From Symbiodinium natans (taxonomy: Eukaryota; Sar; Dinophyceae; Suessiales; Symbiodiniaceae), in contig CAJNDS010001336.1 of the NCBI GenBank assembly GCA_905221605.1, positions 294,473-358,472 on the forward strand: 64,000 nt of DNA, read 5' to 3'. Both the position numbers and the translations under genes were made by a program. Below, in pieces: positions 1-7,239 of this stretch. Each line of letters begins with the position of its first letter. The stretch's first letter is position 1. The notes under the pieces are model-generated. The model saw only the letters and a program-made list of their open reading frames with translations, made no database searches and was not told the DNA's origin.

Positions 1-1
1 A

Positions 2-115
2 TGGGGCAAAGAAACTCACGAAGTAGAAAAAATAGAAGAGAGGAACAACCAGAGTAATTTTTATGTGAAAGGTAGCAACCGTCCATATTTACGCTTTGAA
101 CTTTTAAAACTTTAA
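2..115 (+). CDS. 3' end of an unidentified gene (37 codons visible)
   Basis: Frame 2 is open from the window edge to a TAA at 113-115. The visible residues are charged and end in the stretch SNRPYLRFELLKL. The frame starting at the ATG at base 1 also runs 18 codons to a TAA, but it is a short Arg/Lys-rich string and less protein-like. I do not recognise the family. The AT-rich codon use matches the downstream genes, so this is probably the tail of another gene of the same element, whose 5' part lies outside the window. Confidence 0.5.
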   Translation, partial: WGKETHEVEKIEERNNQSNFYVKGSNRPYLRFELLKL

Positions 116-135
116 AAAATTATATAGAAATTTTT

Positions 136-199
136 ATTATAATTTTTTTTCTTAAAAAAATGTTCTAAAGAAAAAAATATATAGTATTATATATACAGG
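136..199 (+). promoter_or_regulatory. Upstream element copy 1: shared TCTA-containing motif plus TATATA box
   Basis: Bases 151-176 match bases 972-997 exactly over 26 bp, with the core TTAAAAAAATGTTCTAAAG. Both copies precede the ATG of a gene, here with TCTA at 164-167 and the ATG at 200. A TATTATATATA stretch lies between motif and ATG. Two identical copies in front of two unrelated genes suggest a promoter or an mRNA 5'-end signal. TCTA in an AT-rich setting is the known late-promoter core of mimivirus-type and mavirus/CroV systems; applying that here is inference. Confidence 0.55.
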
Positions 200-622
200 A
201 TGTCTAAAATCTTGAATGAGAATTATTACTGTGTGAAGTGTGAAAAAATCAAAGAACAACAAAAAAAATTGAATAAAATATTACCCGATGATTTTTGTAA
301 CATGTTAGGTAAATATGATACATGTGAAAAATGCCGGAGAAAAATAGAGTATTTTGAAAATGCTTTGGATAAGGATGAAAGTAAAATATCGCGAATTTTA
401 TTGCACATGATATTTCACAATTCAGATATAAATACTAATATACATAATACATGCTATAAATACATAATAAAAAGATCGTCACATCAACATAAGAAAGTCA
501 TGAAACATTTTTTAAACATTCACAATGGCACTTATCACAGAGTAATATATGTTGATGGAGGAGATGGAGAAGTTCAAGATTTTATAACCCATAGAGGAGG
601 AGGTGATAATCACAAGGATTGA
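200..622 (+). CDS. Zinc-finger-like hypothetical protein, 140 aa, ending at TGA
   Basis: The ATG at 200 lies about 33 bases after the shared upstream motif. The N-terminus has two CxxC pairs (C11/C14 and C42/C45) with an extra C33, a spacing that fits a structural zinc site like the small zinc knuckles found ahead of HNH-type nucleases. A charged helical segment and a His/Gly-rich C-terminal part follow. No catalytic motif is recognised. The stop is TGA, whereas every other gene of this AT-rich segment ends in TAA, and the same reading frame stays open beyond it to 856. The real product could therefore be 140 aa or about 218 aa. Function unknown. Confidence 0.6.
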   Translation: MSKILNENYYCVKCEKIKEQQKKLNKILPDDFCNMLGKYDTCEKCRRKIEYFENALDKDESKISRILLHMIFHNSDINTNIHNTCYKYIIKRSSHQHKKVMKHFLNIHNGTYHRVIYVDGGDGEVQDFITHRGGGDNHKD

Positions 623-856
623 ATAGAAAATATACTAGATGATTTGTATGATTTGGAGAAATGCAGAGACAACATATTAGAATACAATATAAAAAACACA
701 ATATTCATGTTTAATGGATTTAGATTAAGAACAGAAGACATAGTAAAACAAATAATATTTGAAATAATTGATTTTTGGTTGGTAGGTAGGAGGGATTATT
801 ATAATATAACAATGGAAGAGATAAGAGAATATATAGAGGATGTTTTTAACTTTTAA
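623..856 (+). CDS. In-frame continuation of the preceding gene beyond a TGA
   Basis: After the TGA at 620-622 the same frame runs 77 codons (IENILDDLYDLEKCRD and on) to a TAA at 854-856. No ATG lies near the start of this stretch; the first Met is deep inside it, after IKNTIF. The earliest alternative start would be a TTG at 644. There is no copy of the upstream motif and no intergenic gap. This suggests one ancestral ORF split by TGA: a nonsense mutation, stop readthrough, or TGA read as Trp. The large downstream gene encodes all eight of its Trp residues by TGG and has no in-frame TGA, which argues against wholesale recoding. Confidence 0.5.
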   Translation: MENILDDLYDLEKCRDNILEYNIKNTIFMFNGFRLRTEDIVKQIIFEIIDFWLVGRRDYYNITMEEIREYIEDVFNF

Positions 857-1027
857 TGATTTATTTTAATAAATATTTTTTTTATTAAAATAAATTTTGG
901 AAAAAATATATAGAAATTTTATTATAAAAAACTTTAAAAAATATATAAAAAGTTTTATTATAAAAAATTTTCTTAAAAAAATGTTCTAAAGAAAAAATAA
1001 TATAATATATTATATATAGGTTATTAT
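857..1027 (+). promoter_or_regulatory. Intergenic promoter region with upstream element copy 2
   Basis: This gene-free AT-rich spacer contains the second exact copy of the 26-bp element (972-997) with TCTA at 985-988, about 40 bases before the ATG at 1028. As in copy 1, a TATATTATATATA stretch lies between motif and start. Further upstream, two imperfect copies of an AATATATAGAAATTTTATTATA-like string also echo the sequence before base 150. The repeated arrangement supports a common transcription signal for the two genes. Confidence 0.5.
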
Positions 1028-4000
1028 ATGTCCAAGTTTATAGAGAGCAATGTTAGAAAACTTAACAAACTGAAGCAGGATAGAATAAATGCTTCAAGTA
1101 AAATCACACAAGCAACTAAAAACCGTTTAAATCAAATAGTAACACTTTACAAGGACAGAAAAATAGCAAATGTAGCAACCGCTGAAAATTTCATTAAAAA
1201 CCTTACCAGTGCCAATAAGAGAACCGCTGAAAAAGCAAGGGACAAATACAACGAAACAATTAAAGACCTAAAAAAGTCAAAGCCACTAAATGAAAGAATA
1301 GCAGAAAACAAAAGTAAAGATACATATTTAGTTAACTTTCAACTCTACACCACGAGGAAGTCTAGAAACACAATTAAACCAGCATTCAAAAAATTTGGAG
1401 AACAATTTTACATAGAAAAATTTGATATTAGACAGGCAACTGTCAAAACAAAAGAGTTTAAAAAGGAATGGGTAAAAAAGGTAATATTTAGATTTATTGA
1501 TGAAGAAGGTTATAAAACTAAAGCATTACATAAGGTAGATAAAGAGTTTGATGAACTGATGGATATATTAAGAAAAGACAAAGATTTTGATAATTTTGTA
1601 AAGGATTTAATGCAACATTACGATAACCTTTTTGACGCGATTAAAATTCAACAAGTGGAAAAAATTAGCAAAAGTGGTGAGAAATTTGACATAATGAAGG
1701 AAGACTTAACTGACGGAATACTGCACTCATCAATGTATCATCGCTACATATATACACATATTAACAGCAACTTAACAAACCTAAAACATGCAATAGAAAA
1801 TAACACACATGTAGATAATCAGTGTTGGTTTAATGCACTGATAGACTTTTACCACGATACCCTAATGGACGGCAACAAGAGAAAACAATTAACACGAGAA
1901 AAAATTATAGAGATCACAGGGAAGGAGGATTTTTATAGCAAAGGTGCTAGCATTGAAGACATGGATAAGGTATTCAAGGAGTTTAAAATACCAGCTAGAA
2001 TTTTTGATAGCTTTAACAATCTGATATATAAACACGAACCCGAACATAACAAAAGAAGAATTAAGCCGTTTTATGCTATTGTCAAAAACAGCCACATATA
2101 CACAATGAATAACGATCTTAAAAGCATTGAACAGAAGCAAAATTCAGAAGAACAAAAATACATAGTTAAAGCATCTACCGAATACCATTTGAACGAAAAG
2201 GAAGAACCACCAGAATATAAAATGTTCAATGATACTTATGAACTTTTAAAAATGGTCAGTAATGGTAAAGAGCCAATAACATATTATTTAGTTCCTGAAC
2301 ATAACAACCTGACCAGAATATTTTTTGAACTCTTGAACTCAAGATATGAGCCACAAATAAAATTTCAAGCGGGGATTATTACAGAAGTGAAGCTTAAACT
2401 TAAGAAAACCACATTCATAATTAAAACTCAAAATTTAATTAAGGGGTCGTCCGATGGATGCATAGCAGTAGACGACGAAAAAACATATAACAATATGAAC
2501 GAAGCAATGTTTAATTTCAATAAAGCTTTATTTAATCCATTACACAAATCCTTTTATAATAAAGTTGATCTTCAAATTTACAAAGAAGCAAAAACCATAC
2601 CACCAACAGGACTTTTAAAACCTAGAGAATACATACCAAAAGAAGTTACAGAAATTGACGTAACGAAAGCATACACCAGCAGATTAATTACCATTGATAA
2701 AATACCAGTATTTAATCAATTTGACATATGGAGACCTTACACTAATGACATGGATTATACCAAATTATCAGATTATACATTATATTTAGTTGAAGATTGT
2801 AAAAGAACTAGGCCTAATTTTACAGTGTTTCTCAACTTGTTTAATAAAAAATACAACTTAATTTATGGAAAATACTTAAAACAGATTGATGCAAACGATC
2901 TAAAAATATTGTATTATAAAACGCCTTCTTTTATACACGAAGTTAACTATAACGAGTTAGTTAAGGAACTGTGGGATAAATCCATTAGTGACGAGGAGGA
3001 TATGGACAAACTCATTAAAAAACTTATCGTAAATGTTAATATCGGGCTTTTAGAAAAAACCGAAAACACCTCACAGAGAAGCACAGGTTTTAAAAACTTA
3101 AAAGAGGCATCAAATTTTCAATTAAAACACGGAGGTAAAATACATAAGATAGAGGAGGTGGAATGTTATTATGATACATTATTTAGGGGAGAAAGAGAAG
3201 ATGAAAATATTTATTCATGTATGTATGATGAACCCAGCGGAACGGATTATTATCTAGTGAATTTATCAGATAGTGCAACATTACACAATGGATATATTTA
3301 TATAAAAGAGCTGTTACTTCAAGATCATAATTTTAAAATGCTTCAGGATTATAATAAACTAGTGAAAAATTGTGTATCTGTTATGAGTGTTAAAACAGAT
3401 GCATTTGTAATAAGATCGCGAGACGTTGACAAGGCACGAGAGATTTTAGAAATGAAAACCGGCATAGGAGAATGGAGGGCAAACAAAGAAGGAGAAGATA
3501 TAATTTTACCACCTGAAGAATACAAACCAAAACCAAATGAATTAAATAAAATACATATCTACAAAAATGTAGCAATAGAAATCAAAGACGAGTATGACAC
3601 AAAAAATATAATCGCAAACGTTATAAGCGCTAAACATGTTATGATCAGAGCAAAATATGCAGGTTCAGGAAAGAGCTATATCTGTGAAAAAATGGCAGAT
3701 ATGGGTATGAAAGTTTTATTTGTATGTCCTACAAATAAACTTGTTCAAAAATACGGCAGGGAAGCAATCACTGTAAATAAATTCTTTTCTATAGCAGTGG
3801 GAGACGAGAAATTAGAAAAGTTTGATTATTCAGGTCATGATGTCATAGTGTTCGATGAGATTTATTTTAATGGTTTAAGGGTATTAAACAGAATTAGGGA
3901 ATTTGTAGAAACTAACCAAGATAAAATAATAGTAGCTACCGGCGACGGTAAACAATTAAAACCGGTATCAGAATTAACTAATTTACAGGAGCACGAAGAA

Positions 4001-4921
4001 TATGCCGATAACTGCGTGGATAAGATATTTAAATATAATATTTATCTGAAAGTTTGTAAACGGTTAAGGAAAGAAGAAGACAGGAAAAAATTAGAAAATA
4101 TTTATATTGACATTTTTGAAAATAATATTAAAGTGAAAGATTTAGTGAAAAAATATTTTAAATACACATCTGACATAAATTTAAACAGTAATAATGTAGC
4201 ATATTTAAATGATACTTGTAGGGAAGTTGCAAATGAAATTAGAAAAATGCAAAATAGAAAAGGTGAATATGAAGTAGGAGAAATAATGATATGCAGAGAG
4301 TATTTAAAATCAAAAACTTATAAATTTCAAGTTAATTTTAAATACAAGATTTTAAACATAGTTGAAAATGTGGTGGTGTTAGAAGACGAACACACTAAAA
4401 TAACTCAACAGTTACCGCTGGATATGTTGAGGAAGCATTTTATATTCAATTATTGTTTTACCTGCCACAGTGTGCAAGGTTCAAGCATCGAGGGAGGTAT
4501 AACAATATTTGATTATAACCATTGTTTAGTGGATAAAAACTGGCTGTGGACTGCGATTACAAGAGCAACAGATTTAAATAATGTAAGTTTCTTTAAATAT
4601 GATAATGATGATAATGAGTTTAATAAAAGATGCATATATAATTATTTATGCAGAAAGGTTGAAGGATATAAAGAACAAGACAGAAAGGCAAAAAGAAAAA
4701 TAGATCATAAGAATTATATTACCCCAGAATGGTTATTAGAAAGGTTGAACGGGAGTTGTGAAAAATGTAGTGTAGATTTTTATGTTAAATCAATAGGTGG
4801 AAATATAAGGACGAATTTAACCGCACAGCGGAAATTTAACGATCAAACACATACATTAAGCAATTGCATAGCATATTGTAAGAGGTGCAATTGTTGTATG
4901 AGCGATAAAGAAAAGTTTTAA
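1028..4921 (+). CDS. Giant fused replication protein: OTU-like, PolB-like, SF1 helicase and zinc/HNH-like domains (1,297 aa)
   Basis: Domains in order. Residues 1-90 are Lys-rich and probably coiled coil. Residues about 260-360 look OTU-like, with DNQCWFNAL (candidate nucleophile C266) and H356 in NSHIYTM. Residues about 540-800 carry family-B polymerase-like motifs: A, EIDVTKAY (D544); B, K665-x3-N669-x3-G673; C, VKTDAF (D791), where the usual first Asp of DTD is Lys. I cannot place an exonuclease domain. Residues about 870-1190 are an SF1 helicase: AGSGKS 878-883, VFDE 941-944, GDGKQL 972-977, CHSVQG 1146-1151, TAITRA 1175-1180. The C-terminus (1244-1290) has CxxC, H1275, N1279-C and CxxCN, like HNH/endonuclease-VII zinc folds. 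The ORF is intronless with a TAA stop. The predicted role is replication of the element's own DNA. The helicase call is firm, the polymerase call good but with a degenerate motif C, and the protease and nuclease calls are inference. Confidence 0.8.
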   Translation: MSKFIESNVRKLNKLKQDRINASSKITQATKNRLNQIVTLYKDRKIANVATAENFIKNLTSANKRTAEKARDKYNETIKDLKKSKPLNERIAENKSKDTYLVNFQLYTTRKSRNTIKPAFKKFGEQFYIEKFDIRQATVKTKEFKKEWVKKVIFRFIDEEGYKTKALHKVDKEFDELMDILRKDKDFDNFVKDLMQHYDNLFDAIKIQQVEKISKSGEKFDIMKEDLTDGILHSSMYHRYIYTHINSNLTNLKHAIENNTHVDNQCWFNALIDFYHDTLMDGNKRKQLTREKIIEITGKEDFYSKGASIEDMDKVFKEFKIPARIFDSFNNLIYKHEPEHNKRRIKPFYAIVKNSHIYTMNNDLKSIEQKQNSEEQKYIVKASTEYHLNEKEEPPEYKMFNDTYELLKMVSNGKEPITYYLVPEHNNLTRIFFELLNSRYEPQIKFQAGIITEVKLKLKKTTFIIKTQNLIKGSSDGCIAVDDEKTYNNMNEAMFNFNKALFNPLHKSFYNKVDLQIYKEAKTIPPTGLLKPREYIPKEVTEIDVTKAYTSRLITIDKIPVFNQFDIWRPYTNDMDYTKLSDYTLYLVEDCKRTRPNFTVFLNLFNKKYNLIYGKYLKQIDANDLKILYYKTPSFIHEVNYNELVKELWDKSISDEEDMDKLIKKLIVNVNIGLLEKTENTSQRSTGFKNLKEASNFQLKHGGKIHKIEEVECYYDTLFRGEREDENIYSCMYDEPSGTDYYLVNLSDSATLHNGYIYIKELLLQDHNFKMLQDYNKLVKNCVSVMSVKTDAFVIRSRDVDKAREILEMKTGIGEWRANKEGEDIILPPEEYKPKPNELNKIHIYKNVAIEIKDEYDTKNIIANVISAKHVMIRAKYAGSGKSYICEKMADMGMKVLFVCPTNKLVQKYGREAITVNKFFSIAVGDEKLEKFDYSGHDVIVFDEIYFNGLRVLNRIREFVETNQDKIIVATGDGKQLKPVSELTNLQEHEEYADNCVDKIFKYNIYLKVCKRLRKEEDRKKLENIYIDIFENNIKVKDLVKKYFKYTSDINLNSNNVAYLNDTCREVANEIRKMQNRKGEYEVGEIMICREYLKSKTYKFQVNFKYKILNIVENVVVLEDEHTKITQQLPLDMLRKHFIFNYCFTCHSVQGSSIEGGITIFDYNHCLVDKNWLWTAITRATDLNNVSFFKYDNDDNEFNKRCIYNYLCRKVEGYKEQDRKAKRKIDHKNYITPEWLLERLNGSCEKCSVDFYVKSIGGNIRTNLTAQRKFNDQTHTLSNCIAYCKRCNCCMSDKEKF

Positions 4922-4963
4922 AAATATATAGTTTTAAAAAAACTTTTATATTATATTGTATAT

Positions 4964-5278
4964 ATGCCAGTTGGTAAAGGTAAGATTACAAAGGAAGTAA
5001 AAGAGGAAGAGGAACCAGAGAATCAACAATTTGAAGAATTCAGCGAAAAAATTTACAGTATGGTTTTAGAACTAACCCGTAACATGGATGAGGTTTTAGA
5101 AAAACTTGAAACGCTAACTGAAAAGCCTAAACCTAGATTAAATACAAATCCTGAAGCAACATATGCAAACAAAAGAAACGCTTATATTAAGAAATTAAAC
5201 GAAGGAGCAATTTTACAACCTAAACCGGAAACCATGGAATATTATAAGGTTGTAAAAGATGGAGATAAATATGTTTAA
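4964..5278 (+). CDS. Small acidic coiled-coil hypothetical protein, 104 aa
   Basis: An ATG lies 42 bases after the stop of the large gene, and the ORF ends in TAA. The N-terminal half is Glu/Lys-rich and predicted helical (EFSEKIYSMVLELTRN, then MDEVLEKLETL). The C-terminal half is basic and Tyr-rich (TYANKRNAYIKKL). No enzymatic motif is seen. The TCTA element found before the other two genes is absent; only a TATATTATATTGTATATA stretch precedes the ATG, so it may be co-transcribed or differently regulated. Small charged proteins next to replication genes often act as DNA-binding or structural accessories, but this is a guess. Confidence 0.55.
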   Translation: MPVGKGKITKEVKEEEEPENQQFEEFSEKIYSMVLELTRNMDEVLEKLETLTEKPKPRLNTNPEATYANKRNAYIKKLNEGAILQPKPETMEYYKVVKDGDKYV

Positions 5279-5279
5279 A

Positions 5280-5330
5280 CAAAAATTATCACAAAAATTA
5301 TCACAAAAAATATCACAAAAAAATATTACA
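5280..5330 (+). repeat. Iteron-like direct repeats, 12-13 bp, about four copies
   Basis: Immediately after the last gene, the unit CAAAAATTATCA recurs: two exact copies, then variants with more A residues (CAAAAAATATCA, CAAAAAAATATTA). Short AT-rich direct repeats beside a replication gene resemble iterons of a replication origin, but simple slippage could also produce them. Confidence 0.45.
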
Positions 5331-5595
5331 AAATTTGTAATAAAATTGATGATAAAAATTTATGAATTTTTTATTATAAATTTCTGAAAATTTATGAATT
5401 TTTGAATTATTTGACTGCTTGAAAAGTGACCTAAAATTTACAAAAAATAAAATTGAATTTATTATGCTGATTGAAAAATTGATTTTTTAAATTTTATATA
5501 ATATTTTTTGTAAATTTTAGTGATTTTTTTGATGGAAAACGTGCGAGGGTATGATGTCAAAAATGAGGAAAAATATTTTGGAAAATGGAAAATGT
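5331..5595. other. AT-rich non-coding tail of the element
   Basis: No ORF of note. It contains a partial repeat of TTTATGAATTTTT-like strings at about 5359-5410 and reads as the 3' flank of the AT-rich element. No inverted terminal repeat is recognisable, because the left end of the element is outside the window. Confidence 0.5.
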
Positions 5596-5612
5596 GTATC
5601 CCCCCCTAGGGG
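5590..5612. other. Abrupt composition boundary (element / nuclear-type DNA)
   Basis: AT-rich sequence ends in a C7 run (ATCCCCCCCTAGGGG), and everything to the right is GC-rich with CCCTAAA arrays. This is either an integration end or a chimeric assembly join. No target-site duplication can be tested with one end visible. Confidence 0.6.
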
Positions 5613-6480
5613 TGAAAACGGATGAGCTATCAGCGGGACGGAGATAACACTTGGGGCGTCCCTATTTCTAACTTAAAAGGGGTACCCCTATCTTGGGAAA
5701 TACCCCATATCTGCGTAGGTTCGGTTGGACGCCACGGGGACCCTAAGCGCCCGAGACTTCCTAAACCCAAAGAGTTCCTAATCCCTAGACCTCCAAACCC
5801 CTATACCCAACTTCCCAAATCTGAGCCCTCAGTAATACCCTAAACCCAAAAATTTTCTACCCTCAACCTCGACCCTAACCCAAACCCTAAACCCTAATGG
5901 ATATACAGATGAGCATAAACATGAGCAAAGCGCACACATGATCTGACAGGTAAATGAAAACACAGACAAAGAACTAAACCCAAAAGTAAACCTGTATGCA
6001 CGTTCGTATGCATGCATCTATGTACGTAAAGGGTATCCGCCGCTATCTACCTCTTGTAGGCCCCAAACCCCAAACCCCAAACCCTCTAAACTCTAAAACG
6101 CCCAAACAGGCCCGGACGCGCCAGGCCAACTCAGAAAGCAACCCAGCGCCGAGGCTCTGTATCGGCAGCGCCCCCTCATTGGGCGCCCCATGCGACATGG
6201 CGCGAACGCACGCGCGTACGCAAGAGGCTTGAAGCACCGGGAGCGTTCTCAAATTTGCATGAGGTGTAGTGTTCGAAGCCCATCCCGAGCCACCTAAGCT
6301 CCCATCCTAAATCCTAAATCCTAAACCCTAAACCCTGAATCCTAAGCCCATCAAGGCGGGCCCACAAAGCCCTAGGGCAGGGGGAGAGGCTTAAGGGATA
6401 AAAGGAGGGACCGCTAGAAGGGACTCCTCTTCCCCTGTATATCCCCTTTACATACCTTACATAGTCCCGAGATACCCATG
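5613..6480. other. GC-rich flank with degenerate CCCTAAA strings; no confident gene
   Basis: Scattered heptamer-like strings (5,870-5,900; 6,060-6,090; 6,310-6,345) surround about 130 bases of unique sequence at 6,110-6,235. That stretch follows an AAACAG acceptor-like site and is open on the + strand (includes ARTRQANSESNPAP). It could be an exon but has no recognised domain. Confidence 0.3.
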
Positions 6481-6482
6481 CA

Positions 6483-6560
6483 GCCCCTAAACCCTAAACC
6501 CTAAACCCTAAACCCTAAACCCTAAACCCTAAACCCTAAACCCTAAACCCTAAACCCTCA
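6483..6560 (+). repeat. (CCCTAAA)n array, about 10 copies
   Basis: A near-perfect heptamer array of plant/dinoflagellate telomere type, internal in the sequence and followed directly by unique DNA. Confidence 0.9.
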
Positions 6561-6611
6561 GGTCCCTTTTTGGGATACCCCTCCTTTCGTCCCTTGAGAG
6601 CATGCGCTGGA

Positions 6612-6683
6612 CAAGGGGCCGCGAACCTGGCAGAGTTCCTACAGCTGAGCCGCGCTGAGGAAGTGGGGCCCAGGCTTTGCCGT
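6612..6683 (+). CDS. Candidate exon, unknown protein
   Basis: A unique segment between two telomere-type arrays is open in one + frame and reads GAANLAEFLQLSRAEEVG, a typical amphipathic helix. The flanking AG and GT dinucleotides are weak. I do not recognise a family. It agrees in strand with the other candidates between 6 and 15.5 kb. Confidence 0.3.
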
Positions 6684-7058
6684 TTGGGTTTAGGGTTTAG
6701 GGTTTAGGGCTTAGGGGATTTTAGGGTTGAGAGTTGAGGGTTGAGGGTTTTGGTGTTAGGGTTTGGGGCGTGTCTAGGGCTTTGTTAGTCTTTACATAGC
6801 GGTTCTCTACACTCCCGGAGATTGCCCCGATACCCGATACCCCCCCCCTCCCTCCCCTTCAATTCACTGAAGACATGGCAGAGACGAGCGCCACAAAGTG
6901 CAAGTCAAGTCTATCCCAAAGATGGGCCCTTCAGCTCGAGGCCTATGTGCCTTTTTAGGGTTTAGGGTTTTGGGTTTGGGTTTGACAATGTGAATATTTC
7001 AGCCAATTGTTGTTTGTCGGAGAATGCTGGTTAGCAAGAGCTCGAACTCAAGTGCGTG

Positions 7059-7118
7059 CTTAAGCTTGTGGCTCTGATGTCGTCGTCCAGTTTGGGGCAA
7101 GAGGCACTCGAAGTGCAG
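7059..7118 (+). CDS. Candidate exon, unknown protein
   Basis: The + frame reads LKLVALMSSSSLGQEALEVQ and ends at GCAG followed by GT, a canonical donor. The frame stays open for some codons into the presumed intron, so the boundary is not certain. No domain is recognised. Confidence 0.35.
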
Positions 7119-7239
7119 GTGTCACGAGGGCTTCAGAACATAAGGGCCCCTTTTGGGGGCTGAAGGGTTTGGGGTTTGGGGTCCCCTTTGTGTACGTGGG
7201 GGGTTCTTTGTATAAGGTGTATTCTGGCACCCTAAACCC

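Noticed and set aside
644-856. Separate 70-codon gene starting at TTG
   Set aside because: The frame is continuous with the upstream gene through the TGA, and there is no independent promoter motif or ATG nearby.
1028-4921. Calling the AT-rich segment a Polinton, virophage or giant-virus fragment
   Set aside because: No integrase, capsid, packaging ATPase or protease of those groups is visible, and the helicase fusion is not typical of them. Only promoter-like TCTA motifs hint that way.
5622-5843. 73-codon ORF at the junction
   Set aside because: Pro/Arg-rich, starts within the junction sequence and ends in heptamer-like DNA; no motif.
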